64,000 nucleotides of DNA from Marinibium conchae (GCF_015595035.1 NZ_JADNRN010000001.1:496001-560000); one strand, 5' to 3'. Positions 1 to 9,110 are shown, counted from the stretch's first letter. The notes: generated by a model not told the origin, from the letters alone. Numbers and translations: made by a program.

Positions 1-584
1 TTTGACAATTTACCTGGCTTAAAGCGGCGCTTTTCAGCTTCGGGGTTGTTAGACGGCATAGGCGCCACACGATGCATATCTTCGTTGGCAAATAAATCGT
101 CGAGTGAAATCGCGATCTTGCCTTCGTGTTCGTGTTCAATCTTGGTTGAAACTAAAATAGCTTCGCTGATGTTAGCGTCTGCCGCTCGGCTAACTGCATT
201 TTCAGGGTCGAAATAGAATCGTGGTGTTTTTGATACCACTTCAATGCGGTCGTAATTGCGGCGAAATTCAATTAGACGAGAGCCACGGAATTGACCTCTA
301 AATGTACCTGCGGCTACCGCGCCGTCAACAGTTGATACAAAGTAAAGGAAGGGTGTATTTAATTGCTCTTCATCGAAAACAACTAAACCGCTGCCGTCTT
401 CTTTGTCGCGATAGATATCAACAAAGCCTTCAAAGGCGTCTTTTTTCTCTAAGATCTCAGTGAGTGTTTCTTTCTTTTTTTCTTCGTCTTTGGCATCTTC
501 TTTTTTATCTTCTGCTACGGCTGTAAAAACCATAGAAGACAAGAAAATCGCCATTAACGATTTACGTGTAAAGTTTACAATCAT
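1..584 (-). CDS. Zinc-dependent metalloprotease, DUF5117/DUF5118 type (N-terminal part only)
   Basis: The gene runs off the left edge; about 194 N-terminal residues are visible. Translation from the ATG at 584 begins with a Sec signal peptide (basic MIVNFTRKS, hydrophobic stretch, cleavage near AVA/ED), then a Lys/Glu-rich segment. The next part resembles the N-terminal domain of large secreted zinc metalloproteases: a 'GFVDIYRDKEDG' strand, 'EEQLNTPFLYFVS', then 'GQFRGSRLIEFRR' and 'DRIEVVSKTPRF'. In that family the HExxH zinc site lies further downstream, outside this window, so catalysis cannot be confirmed. A GGGAAAG sequence precedes the start. Probably periplasmic or secreted; substrate unknown. 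Confidence 0.6.
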   Translation of the reverse strand, partial: MIVNFTRKSLMAIFLSSMVFTAVAEDKKEDAKDEEKKKETLTEILEKKDAFEGFVDIYRDKEDGSGLVVFDEEQLNTPFLYFVSTVDGAVAAGTFRGQFRGSRLIEFRRNYDRIEVVSKTPRFYFDPENAVSRAADANISEAILVSTKIEHEHEGKIAISLDDLFANEDMHRVAPMPSNNPEAEKRRFKPGKLS

Positions 585-800
585 GGTGCTTTCCCAAGCT
601 AATTAGACTTTGCCTTTCTGTCGAAGGCGCGATGGCTCTTTAGTGATACTAATGCTAACTCTGCGCGATGCTTTGCCGCTTATCAGAACACGCTAATATC
701 ACTAAAAAGTAATTTCAGTATAGTACTACTTTCGTAATTGCTTTTTAGTTTCTCAGGATTACAAATTATTGATTAATTGTTACAAGGTTTTACAAGCTCT

Positions 801-2606
801 TTAGCTCAACTGTAACTCAACAAATTCTTTGTATACTGAGCTACTCTGCAATAGCTCTTGATGTTTACCCTGAGCTATCAGTTTGCCACTCTCAAGCACA
901 ATAATGTTGTCGGCATTAATTACTGTCGATAAACGGTGCGCAATAATAAGCGTGGTCGTTTGGTTCATCAGTGAATCAAGGGCTTGTTTTACGTATTTTT
1001 CACTGCTAGCGTCTAGTGCGCTGGTGGCTTCATCAAGCAATAAAATAGGCCGCTTAGCCAGAATCGCTCTAGCGATGGCAATGCGCTGCTTTTGCCCACC
1101 CGAGAGCTTCACGCCGCGCTCGCCGAGCTCGGTATGATAACCGTTAATAAAGCCTTCAATGAATTCATGTGCATAGGCCAACTTGGCAGCGCTAATAACA
1201 GCTTCTTCACTTGCCTCAGGTTGTGAAAGGCGAATATTGTCGAGCACGGTGGTGGCAAATATCACCGCATCTTGAGGCACTAAGGCGAAGTTAGCGCGAA
1301 GCTCAGCGGTGTTGAGTTCAACATGGCTTTTTTGATTGAGCATAATGCTGCCAGAATCAATATCGTAAAAGCGCATGATTAAATCGAAAAGTGTTGATTT
1401 ACCTGCACCGCTGTGACCAACGATAGCAATTTTTTGCCCTTTTTTTACCTCAAACGATAAGTTGTGAATGATTTGCTTATTTGGCACTGACGGATAGGCA
1501 AAGTTAACCTTATTAAGCGACAAGATCGCCGCACCATCTTGGCTTTGCTCTGGCGCTGACATTGCTGGCTTGGTCGTTTGCGTAAGCGTCGACACAGGTA
1601 TGTCGGGTTGAGTATGCATCAACTCGACGATGCGCTCGCTTGCACCAGCGGCTTTTTGTAGATCGCCAATCACTTCGCTAATGGTCGCTATGGCGCCGCC
1701 AGCTAAGACCGCATAAAAAACGAATGCGGTAAGTTCTCCAGGGGTGATGCTTCCAGCAATAACATCTAGTGCGCCTATCCAAGCAACGACGAAGATGGAA
1801 CCCAACGATATGAACATGATCATGGCAATAAGTAGAGCGCGATAATGTATTCGCTTAGCTGCGCTTTGCATGATTTTTTCGGCACTCTTATCAAAAGCTC
1901 TAACGCTCGGGCCTTCGTGGTTATAAGCTTGAATGGTATGTATTTCATGTAAGTTTTCGTCGATGAGAGTGCCCATTGAGGCAACGTCATCTTGACTGAC
2001 TTTAGCAAAGTGCCGAACTTTTTTGCCTAATAGCTTTATCGGTAACAGAATAACTGGCACCGCAATAAATACGTACAGGGTGAGTGTCGTGCTGGTTATC
2101 GCCATCAGGATCAAGGCGCCAATAAACATCACAAAGGAGCGAAGCGCCATCGATACCCCAGTGCCTACAACCGACTGCAATAGCGTAGTGTCGGAAGTAA
2201 AGCGGGAAATAACTTCACCGGTTCTTGCCTCGGCGAAAAAGTTCGGTGACAGTGTGACCAAATGGGAAAATAAGGCTTTTCTAATATCGGCGCAGACCCT
2301 TTCACCTAACCACACCATAAGATAAAAGCGGCAGTAGGTGGCTACACTGCCGACAAAAGCAATGCCTAGCACTATGAGTAGAGAGGTGTAGAGCATTTCT
2401 TCATCGCCAGCGACAAAGCCCTGATCAACCACCAAGCGCACGCCTTGACCAAGCACTAACCAAGAGAGAGCGCCAACTAATAAGGCGACCAGCGCAAGAC
2501 CGACCTTGGCCATGTAAGGGCGAAGGTGAGCAAATAACCAGGCGAGTATCGACCTACTGCTTTTCAATTTCCTTTCTGACTCAATTACCTTGCCTACGTT
2601 GAGCAT
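801..2606 (-). CDS. ABC exporter, MsbA/MDR-type fused permease-ATPase
   Basis: A 601-residue half-transporter with both domains in one chain, which must work as a homodimer. About six membrane segments occupy residues 30-320. The nucleotide-binding domain follows: Walker A GHSGAGKST at 397-405, a Q-loop region, the signature LSGGQKQR, Walker B ILLLDEATSALD and the H-loop AHRL. It resembles the MsbA-related exporters of lipids or hydrophobic compounds; the substrate cannot be read from sequence. The start overlaps the end of the upstream choice-of-anchor B gene by 26 bases, so the two are probably co-transcribed. There is no sign of truncation. Confidence 0.85.
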   Translation of the reverse strand: MLNVGKVIESERKLKSSRSILAWLFAHLRPYMAKVGLALVALLVGALSWLVLGQGVRLVVDQGFVAGDEEMLYTSLLIVLGIAFVGSVATYCRFYLMVWLGERVCADIRKALFSHLVTLSPNFFAEARTGEVISRFTSDTTLLQSVVGTGVSMALRSFVMFIGALILMAITSTTLTLYVFIAVPVILLPIKLLGKKVRHFAKVSQDDVASMGTLIDENLHEIHTIQAYNHEGPSVRAFDKSAEKIMQSAAKRIHYRALLIAMIMFISLGSIFVVAWIGALDVIAGSITPGELTAFVFYAVLAGGAIATISEVIGDLQKAAGASERIVELMHTQPDIPVSTLTQTTKPAMSAPEQSQDGAAILSLNKVNFAYPSVPNKQIIHNLSFEVKKGQKIAIVGHSGAGKSTLFDLIMRFYDIDSGSIMLNQKSHVELNTAELRANFALVPQDAVIFATTVLDNIRLSQPEASEEAVISAAKLAYAHEFIEGFINGYHTELGERGVKLSGGQKQRIAIARAILAKRPILLLDEATSALDASSEKYVKQALDSLMNQTTTLIIAHRLSTVINADNIIVLESGKLIAQGKHQELLQSSSVYKEFVELQLS

Positions 2607-5385
2607 TTCCCTTAGCTAGCCAATATCGCCTATGTAAAGCAATAAGCAGCAATATATTGATTAGCGAAATTGCACCACCAGAGCTTGAAGGAGGTGGTGG
2701 TATCGGAAGTGGCACAGGGTTTACCTGCGCGTCGGCTTCTACATTCACCGTTACCGACACCGTTGATTGTACACCAAAGTCGTCGGTTGCAGTGAAGTCA
2801 AAGCTTAATGTCCCTTCGCCGTTAGGTGCAGTGAATTGAGTACTTAAGCCTGTTGTACTGCTAAGAGTTACCTGTGTTCCTGATGTCTGCGCCCATGTGA
2901 AGCTTAAATCATCATTTTCTGGGTCGTTAGCAGTGGCCGTCATTGTCACACTTTGCCTTTCTACAACGTTAAGTTCAGTGTCGGTATTTACTACAGGGGC
3001 TTGATTTGATTCGTCATCGCGAATTGTTAAGGTAACGCGGTTGTTTCCTTCAATAGTGACGTTGTCGGGGTTACTTACCACGAAACTGATGCTTTCGGTT
3101 GATTCACTTTCGTCATCGTTAATTATATTAATGCTGAGGCTTCGATCGCCAACTTCGCCTATTCCCCATGAGAGCGTATTGCTAGCAAGGTTTAAGTCGC
3201 TTCCTAGTTCAGCGCTATTGACTACACCATCGCTGTTGTCGAGTTCAATAGTGACACTTGCCGCGGTATCGGCAGCTCCTGAGCGAGTAAGGGTTAAGCT
3301 TACCGACGCGTCGGTTTCTTTTGCGTTTAGCGTATCGGCGTTGATAGCAACAAGAGACGCCCGAGCGGTGGTACTAAGAACATCAACTTTGGCAATATTG
3401 GGAGTGATGAGTTCTGCGCTAGGTGATGCATTTTCTAAACGGATGAATAAGCTTTCCATCGTTTCACCTTGGGCATCATCAAGTGGCGCAATGGTAATGG
3501 TTTTAGGCTCACTTTCATCGGCTGCCCAAGATAAGGTGCCAGACTCAAGCGAGTCGAAATCGTCTGCGTCGGTCGACCCACGAATAATATGGTAATCGAC
3601 ACTTATTTGCTGAACGCCGCTGCGTTCAACAGCAATTTCCAAGCTAGTGCCTTCAGCGACGCTGTATTGACTGGCTGAAAAGCTAATGTCATCTTTTTGG
3701 TTGCTTTGGGTTTCATCCTTAATAATATACAAGCCACCTTGAATATCGCTCACTAGAATTATACCGCTAGGAAGGTAGGGATATACGCCCCAAGCACCAT
3801 TGAAACCTGCTGAAGTGCGTGCAGGGAAGGTATCAAAATAGCCTATTTCACGAGGCGCTGTTGGGTCGGATAAATCCAAAACAGTTACCCCACGCTCGTA
3901 GTTCGACATGTAATACTTATTGCCTCTTACGAAACCATTATGGTCGACTGCTCGGGTTGGGCCAACCCATGTTGAGACTAAGCTAGGTGAGTTTAAGTCT
4001 GAGACATCAAATACGTGTACAGTGGTATTGAGGCTATTGCGTTGCTCATCGAGCTCATCGTGCACAAGCACGTACTGGCGATCTTCACTCCACCAACCTG
4101 AGTGAGTATATTCGGCATTGGGATAAGATACCGACGACAATTCCACCGAAGTATTTAAGTTTGAATGGTCCCACAAGCGCAGCGTACCTTCATTGAAGTC
4201 GAGCATTACGGTACAACCTGCTGCAGAGGCATTCACGCAATCCCGTTCTGCGCGTTCATCATTGATTAACATAGAAGACGCGTCGTGGGTGTAATCAGCA
4301 CGAGTTGCGCCTGGTAAGCGATAGGTTGAGCGAATGTTTTCTGGGTCGGTGAGTAAATAGCTTCTAAGCGAACCACCGCCATTTGAAGAACCTAAAATAT
4401 GCGCCTGTGGCAATGCCAATGAGTTTTGAATATTCAAACCGTAATCAACATTTGAAATGTAGATGTTATGTGCAGAAAGATCGCTTAGGTCGCGATCTAC
4501 TAAGATCATGCCGTCGTCGGGGTTACTTAGATTTAATATCGTAAGGCCTTCACTTGCGCTATCGGCAGTAGCGTATGCATAAGCTTCCCATTTATTCATA
4601 TCGGCATTGAAATACTGTAGCACTTTAATATCACGCCAAGTGGTGTTCTGACCAAATATATTATTAATAACAACCGGGTTTACAGGGTCTGATACGTCTA
4701 CCAAGCTTACGGCCCTGCGTGAGCCTACAATGGCATATTCTTTCATCGTATTTAGGTCGACATGCCCCCAGATATCATTAGCAGCCGTACTTTCAGGCGT
4801 TAATTCACGTACGGGAACATGAGAAAGTAAAGACATATTACTACAAGGAAACTCACCTGCTAGGCCATCAACGCAGGCGGTTTCGGCTTGAGATTCGTAC
4901 ATCGCGTTTACCTGTGCTAAGCCCTTATCGAGCGCCTCAGCGCTTTCATGGAGTGCCTCGTCGCTTTGGTTAGCTTTGCTATCAACAATAACGTTAAAGC
5001 CTTTTTCACTGAGTTGTTGTGCATACTCTAACGGAACGCCCGAGAGCGTCGTCGGAAAAGCATTTGGGTTTTGAGCTTGGTAATTATCGAGTGTTTGAAA
5101 ACCGCCATAAGCGGGCACGATGTCGCTGATGAGATAAAAAACATCGGAAAAGCTGCGTAATTCGTAATGACCTTGTGCAACTAATACAACATCACCTTTG
5201 TTGGCTTGCTCAGCTGCGTAGCCAATACTTGCGCAGGGGCGAAAGCGGTTTTTACAGTCACCGCTATCACGGCCGTCTGGTGACACGAAGCGTGCTTTGT
5301 CGTGATCCATATGTGCGTTTGCTTGGGCACAAATCCCTATGGTAATTACAAGCAAGATGCGTAAACTAAAGAGATACTTTTTCAT
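2581..5385 (-). CDS. Choice-of-anchor B family surface protein with Calx-beta domains and GlyGly-CTERM-like tail
   Basis: A secreted protein of about 934 residues. The ATG at 5385 is preferred over the upstream 5466 because it gives a standard signal peptide (MKKYLFSLRI..., cleavage near ANA/HM) and has GGAAT about 7 bases upstream. After the signal comes a repeat-rich region like the choice-of-anchor B (LVIVP-type beta-propeller) family: 'GHVDLNTMKEYAIVGS', repeated 'VSDPVNPVVI' and 'DLSDPTAPREIG' blades. Two Calx-beta-like domains and a PKD/cadherin-like domain follow. The C-terminus has Pro/Ser, then GG, a hydrophobic helix and RR, like a GlyGly-CTERM (rhombosortase) sorting signal. It is divergent from the MbnP/MbnH pair and in line with the ABC exporter. 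Confidence 0.75.
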   Translation of the reverse strand: MKKYLFSLRILLVITIGICAQANAHMDHDKARFVSPDGRDSGDCKNRFRPCASIGYAAEQANKGDVVLVAQGHYELRSFSDVFYLISDIVPAYGGFQTLDNYQAQNPNAFPTTLSGVPLEYAQQLSEKGFNVIVDSKANQSDEALHESAEALDKGLAQVNAMYESQAETACVDGLAGEFPCSNMSLLSHVPVRELTPESTAANDIWGHVDLNTMKEYAIVGSRRAVSLVDVSDPVNPVVINNIFGQNTTWRDIKVLQYFNADMNKWEAYAYATADSASEGLTILNLSNPDDGMILVDRDLSDLSAHNIYISNVDYGLNIQNSLALPQAHILGSSNGGGSLRSYLLTDPENIRSTYRLPGATRADYTHDASSMLINDERAERDCVNASAAGCTVMLDFNEGTLRLWDHSNLNTSVELSSVSYPNAEYTHSGWWSEDRQYVLVHDELDEQRNSLNTTVHVFDVSDLNSPSLVSTWVGPTRAVDHNGFVRGNKYYMSNYERGVTVLDLSDPTAPREIGYFDTFPARTSAGFNGAWGVYPYLPSGIILVSDIQGGLYIIKDETQSNQKDDISFSASQYSVAEGTSLEIAVERSGVQQISVDYHIIRGSTDADDFDSLESGTLSWAADESEPKTITIAPLDDAQGETMESLFIRLENASPSAELITPNIAKVDVLSTTARASLVAINADTLNAKETDASVSLTLTRSGAADTAASVTIELDNSDGVVNSAELGSDLNLASNTLSWGIGEVGDRSLSINIINDDESESTESISFVVSNPDNVTIEGNNRVTLTIRDDESNQAPVVNTDTELNVVERQSVTMTATANDPENDDLSFTWAQTSGTQVTLSSTTGLSTQFTAPNGEGTLSFDFTATDDFGVQSTVSVTVNVEADAQVNPVPLPIPPPPSSSGGAISLINILLLIALHRRYWLAKGNAQRRQGN

Positions 5386-5485
5386 GAAGATTCCGTTTAT
5401 TGTGTACTCAAGGTCATTATTAACATGTTGTGGCGCATTTAAAAAGTACTTCCTAGCGACATTCATTCATCGTACTTTATATACC

Positions 5486-6502
5486 GTGCCCACCTCGTTT
5501 ATTCGGGTGTTTGCTTTGCTATTCAGTGTGACAGCCTTAAGTGCTTGTCAGCCGAATGATGCCGAAGGCCCTAGTGCATCTCAGTTAGCACCTAAGGGTG
5601 ACTTGCAAGCTGCAAACGCTTATCAAGTTACCATAAGTTTTCAACCGGCCTTTGGTTCGCAAATGCTAGCTTGTGACACACCGATTTCGACACGAAACTC
5701 TGGGCAGCAACAAGTATGGAAAATTAACGAACTTGCGGCATTTATTAGTGAACTTCGTTTCGTGCAAAATGGTAATCGCTATGTAGTAACGTTAGTCGAT
5801 AATCCTTGGCAAAGCCAGAACGTCGGCCTTCTTAGGCACTCTGGCGATTGTAAAGTTCAGCGTACTAATTTGAGCCTAAGTGTGAATCTGTTGAAAACAA
5901 GCGCTGATAATACTCAGCCAGAATTTCGCCCCGATCAGCCCAGCCGACTTGACTTCACGCTGGGTGTACCTTTCGCGTTGAATCATGGAAACCCAGTACT
6001 ACAAGCTTCTCCTTTGAACGATTCCTCTATGTTTTGGGTGTGGCGCAATGGCTATAAATTTTTACGCTGGGATATGCAAGCAGATTCTGGCGAACGGTGG
6101 TCATTTCACTTGGGCAGTGTGGGTTGTGATTCTGCCGCGATGGTACGCGCCCCGAAACGTGAGTGTGACTTAGCAAATCGCATCCCTTTTTCTGTTGAAG
6201 TGATGTCGTTGGTTGAAGCTGAGTTGAAGGCTGCTGCGACGCATGAGGGTATACATCAGCTAAAGGTTTCTGAGCCGCTACAGGCTTCTGACCAGCTGAA
6301 GGCTTCTGATCAGCTAAAGGCTTCTATCACCTTAGACTTAGAGAAAATAGTGTTAGGTTTGAGTGTAGATAACTCAACAACTTGCATGTTTTCGAGTATC
6401 GACGAAAGAAGTTGTATGCACTTACTCAACAATCTGAAAACACAAAATGTATTTTCGTCATCAGCTGAATCAGCTTCTATATTAACAGGCAAGGGTAGTT
6501 AA
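5486..6502 (+). CDS. mbnP: MbnP family copper-binding lipoprotein (metallo-mystery pair four-Cys protein)
   Basis: The partner protein of the di-heme enzyme that follows directly. The family features are the four spaced cysteines (ACDTP, DCKVQ, GCDSA, ECDLA) and the aromatic 'WVWRNGYKFLRWD' segment. In characterised methanotroph pairs, MbnP binds copper after MbnH oxidises one of its tryptophans to kynurenine; which Trp would serve here cannot be told. The start is uncertain. An ATG at 5384 overlaps the divergent gene's start codon and gives a long leader, whereas GTG at 5486 yields a compact lipoprotein signal with lipobox LSAC. Near the C-terminus are four degenerate copies of an 18-base repeat (6257-6328), coding for QLKASD-like units. 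Confidence 0.75.
   Translation: MPTSFIRVFALLFSVTALSACQPNDAEGPSASQLAPKGDLQAANAYQVTISFQPAFGSQMLACDTPISTRNSGQQQVWKINELAAFISELRFVQNGNRYVVTLVDNPWQSQNVGLLRHSGDCKVQRTNLSLSVNLLKTSADNTQPEFRPDQPSRLDFTLGVPFALNHGNPVLQASPLNDSSMFWVWRNGYKFLRWDMQADSGERWSFHLGSVGCDSAAMVRAPKRECDLANRIPFSVEVMSLVEAELKAAATHEGIHQLKVSEPLQASDQLKASDQLKASITLDLEKIVLGLSVDNSTTCMFSSIDERSCMHLLNNLKTQNVFSSSAESASILTGKGS
6257..6328 (+). repeat. 18-bp tandem repeat, four degenerate copies, inside mbnP
   Basis: Four consecutive 18-base units of the form cagctaaaggcttctgat encode QLKVSE, PLQASD, QLKASD and QLKASI. Because the unit is a multiple of three, copy-number change would keep the frame. The repeat lies after the conserved four-Cys core, probably in a surface loop. 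Confidence 0.8.
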
Positions 6503-7567
6503 ATGCGCAGAGTTTTCTTGCTTTTGCTGAGCACGATTGTTGTGCTAACGACGGCATGCTCACCTAAACCAACGCCTTTTGTATGGGATATACCTGAGGG
6601 CTTCCCAGCACCTAATGTACCTGCTGATAATCCTATGACGATGGAAAAGGTCGCACTGGGCGAAAAGCTGTTTAATGATGTTAGTTTGTCGGTGAATCAA
6701 CAACAGTCTTGTGCCTCGTGCCACATGAAAGCCTTCGCTTTTGCTGAGCCTAAAAAAGTATCGGTAGGCACCACGGGCGACCAACTTGCTCGTAACTCTA
6801 TGGCTCTGGTTAATATTGCCTACAATGGCAGTTTCACTTGGGCACACGATAGCTTGGGAATTGTTGAAAATCAGATCCTTATTCCATTGTTCAATGAAGC
6901 GCCAATAGAAATGGGCGTAAGCGGGCATGAAGAAGAGATTTTGGCACGTTTAGACGCTTACTCGAGTGAATTTAAGGCGGTATTTGGTAGTAGCGAGCCG
7001 AACTTTGATTTCATTATAAAGGCCTTGGCAAGTTACGTGCGCAGCTTAACGTCTTTCAATTCAGACTTCGATCGCTACGCTTATTATAATGACGATGATG
7101 CTCTCAATGCGTCGGAATTGCGCGGTATGGAGCTGTTCTTTTCAGAAAAGCTCGAGTGTTTTCACTGTCATGGCGGTTTCAATTTTACGCAGTCGAGCAA
7201 GCACGCCTTTCAAAAGTTAGATTTGGTCTCGTTTCATAACACAGGCTTGTACAATGAAGATGAAAAAGGTAGCTATGCAAATGGCGATCAAGGCTTGGCT
7301 GATATCACGATGAACGATGCGCATAGGGGGAAGTTTAGAGCGCCTACCTTGCGAAACATCGAGCTTACCGCCCCTTATATGCACGATGGTAGCGTGGCTA
7401 CATTGTCGGAGGTGATAGAGATTTACGCAGCCGGCGGCCGAGGGAAGGGCGTAAACAATCCACTTAAGAGCCCTTTTGTGCGTGGTTTTGATATTACTGA
7501 ACAAGAGAAGACCGATTTAATTAATTTCCTCGAAAGCTTAACGGATGAGTCCTTTGTGAAAGATTGA
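6503..7567 (+). CDS. mbnH: MbnH family di-heme enzyme (metallo-mystery pair cytochrome)
   Basis: A 354-residue di-heme protein of the MauG/bacterial cytochrome c peroxidase superfamily. It begins with a lipoprotein signal (lipobox TTAC around residue 19) and has two c-type heme sites: CASCH at 70-74 and CFHCH at 219-223. The 'APYMHDGS' motif near the C-terminus is typical of the MbnH/MXAN_0977 group. Known MbnH enzymes form a bis-Fe(IV) state and oxidise a Trp in MbnP. The ATG begins immediately after the mbnP stop codon, so the two are translationally coupled. Heme attachment would depend on the Ccm system encoded at 31791-39400. Confidence 0.85.
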   Translation: MRRVFLLLLSTIVVLTTACSPKPTPFVWDIPEGFPAPNVPADNPMTMEKVALGEKLFNDVSLSVNQQQSCASCHMKAFAFAEPKKVSVGTTGDQLARNSMALVNIAYNGSFTWAHDSLGIVENQILIPLFNEAPIEMGVSGHEEEILARLDAYSSEFKAVFGSSEPNFDFIIKALASYVRSLTSFNSDFDRYAYYNDDDALNASELRGMELFFSEKLECFHCHGGFNFTQSSKHAFQKLDLVSFHNTGLYNEDEKGSYANGDQGLADITMNDAHRGKFRAPTLRNIELTAPYMHDGSVATLSEVIEIYAAGGRGKGVNNPLKSPFVRGFDITEQEKTDLINFLESLTDESFVKD

Positions 7568-7618
7568 TGATGTTGGTTTTGCGGAGATTTCTGCCTTCGC
7601 AGAAATGACGATGGGGCG

Positions 7619-7796
7619 CAGAAATGACGTTTTTCTTCGTCATTCCAACTTCACCAGTCATTCCAACGTAAGTTGGAAACTAGATTTCTGCTTTCGCAGA
7701 AATGACGCTTTTCTTCGTCATTCCAACCTCACCAGTCATTCCAACGTAAGTTGGAAACTAGATTTCTGCTTTCGCAGAAATGACGGTGGGGTGCAG
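7619..7796. repeat. Two tandem 78-bp copies plus partial copy of a hairpin-forming intergenic repeat
   Basis: Units at 7619-7696 and 7697-7774 differ at only two positions; a partial third copy starts at 7775. Each unit has two hairpins: attctgc-type arms around a TTTC loop (GCAGAAAT pairing with ATTTCTGC) and TTCCAAC GTAA GTTGGAA. A further similar arm lies at 7586-7608. This is the style of dispersed intergenic REP-like repeats in proteobacteria. Located between two convergent genes, it may help stop transcription or stabilise mRNA ends. Confidence 0.8.
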
Positions 7797-7807
7797 AAAT
7801 GACGATG

Positions 7808-7828
7808 GGGGCGAAGCTTCTTCGCCCC
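7808..7828. terminator. Strong GC stem-loop between convergent genes
   Basis: A perfect 9-bp stem, GGGGCGAAG (7808-7816) with CTTCGCCCC (7820-7828), around a CTT loop, lies 8 bases beyond the stop of the leftward CBM10 gene. No U-run follows on either strand, so classical intrinsic termination is uncertain. Confidence 0.5.
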
Positions 7829-7836
7829 GTATCTGG

Positions 7837-8955
7837 TTATTCGTAGTTAACACCGGTTACAAACATGGTCGTAGTGCCGTCATGTTTATCGTCATCTGCT
7901 TGTTGGCGATAAAGACCCCATCTCCACCCATATAGCGTTGAATTACTTTCAAGGTTCGGCTGTGGATGGTTTTCAGCTAAAACTCGATCGCAATTTAGAT
8001 ATACTTCAACTCGAAAGCCGTTTGAACGAACACGCAAGTTAAACGGTTTTTGATACACATCATCAGCAATTTTTACTCTGCCTTTTCCTCGTCTAGCAAT
8101 TTTTAGGCTGCCATCGCGGTCGATTAAGGCTTGTATAATGAAGTTACTAGCATCGTTGGTTTTGATCTGAAAAATAGCATACAGCTGACCTTCATCCCAA
8201 TCGGCTAGGTAATAATTCGCGCTAAATTCTCTCCATGAACTTTGGTTGCTTCTTTTCCATCTAGGAGACTGATGCGTTTCTACTCGAGGGCGCAATATGC
8301 TCGAGGTTTGATTTTGGTCGCCGTCTTTTAACTGAAAGCGCTGCATATTACCTTGCTCTGTATACCAGTTAGTATAGTCACCGAAATCGCTCCTAGACGT
8401 ATTACGATCGAGAATAGTGTGTAATTTAAAATCACTTCTCATGTCGAGGTTTGCGTTACTGCATGAGGATGGGGGCTGAGCTACGTTACTGAAATTGCCA
8501 CTTCCTGAGCCACCACCAGAACCGCCGCCCGTAGCATCGCATCGCTGAGAGCCACATATACAGATGCTTGCATTGCTTCTGCTATCAGCACAGTCTGTGG
8601 CAGCACTGCCGAACATGGCTTGGCATTGCGCTGTAGTGTTACACTGATCTGGACCATCAAACGGTCCACCCGAATCACCACCGTTCGAGCCGCCACCTGA
8701 TCCGCCGCCACCGGAGCCACCATCTGGATTGCTCCCGATAATGCCACCACGGTTGCTAGGTTGGTCATTTAAACAGGCATTTCTGCTAATACAGCGCTGC
8801 CCACTTTCTCTACCCCAGCCTTCTGCCTTGTTTTTGCAAAGTGGAACGACATCGCGGCCGTACCAATTGCATGCTTCTTGAGCGCTTGCGTTTGCACTGA
8901 AGAATATGGCAACGATTAAGCTGCTTATTCCGATTAGTAAGTACTTTGTTTTCAT
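7837..8955 (-). CDS. Secreted CBM10-containing protein with C-terminal lyase/lectin-like domain
   Basis: The start at 8955 (RBS AGGGA) gives a 372-residue protein with a clear Sec signal (cleavage near ASA/QE). The mature N-terminus, CNWYGRDVVPLC... to ...CISRNAC, matches carbohydrate-binding module family 10, which binds cellulose in Cellvibrio-type enzymes. A Gly/Ser-rich linker follows, then a second Cys-rich module (CNTTAQC...CICGSQRC), another Gly-rich linker, and a roughly 190-residue C-terminal domain. That domain ('SSILRPRVETHQ', 'YAIFQIKTNDASNFIIQALID', 'FNLRVRSNGFRVEVYLN') looks like a concanavalin-type beta-jelly roll related to alginate-lyase-2 folds. No catalytic residue could be assigned, so enzyme versus pure binding protein is open. 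Confidence 0.65.
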   Translation of the reverse strand: MKTKYLLIGISSLIVAIFFSANASAQEACNWYGRDVVPLCKNKAEGWGRESGQRCISRNACLNDQPSNRGGIIGSNPDGGSGGGGSGGGSNGGDSGGPFDGPDQCNTTAQCQAMFGSAATDCADSRSNASICICGSQRCDATGGGSGGGSGSGNFSNVAQPPSSCSNANLDMRSDFKLHTILDRNTSRSDFGDYTNWYTEQGNMQRFQLKDGDQNQTSSILRPRVETHQSPRWKRSNQSSWREFSANYYLADWDEGQLYAIFQIKTNDASNFIIQALIDRDGSLKIARRGKGRVKIADDVYQKPFNLRVRSNGFRVEVYLNCDRVLAENHPQPNLESNSTLYGWRWGLYRQQADDDKHDGTTTMFVTGVNYE

Positions 8956-9110
8956 ACTGTGTCCCTTCGTTTTGTTAAATGGAGATACACAAGTACAACC
9001 GGAAAATGCATATCCGCGTAAAGTATTACGTACATTTTTTTCACTACGCAATTACGAAATATGGTAATTGCTACAATAAATTTACATTTGGAGGTGGCTA
9101 ATGATAGTTT

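Noticed and set aside
2023-2325. Open frames on the strand opposite the ABC exporter and other long genes
   Set aside because: They are shadows of strongly supported genes, have no RBS and no recognisable domains.
7605-7802. Apparent small ORF over the 78-bp repeats
   Set aside because: The frame is open only because the repeat unit is a multiple of three; the protein is an internal duplication without any known feature.
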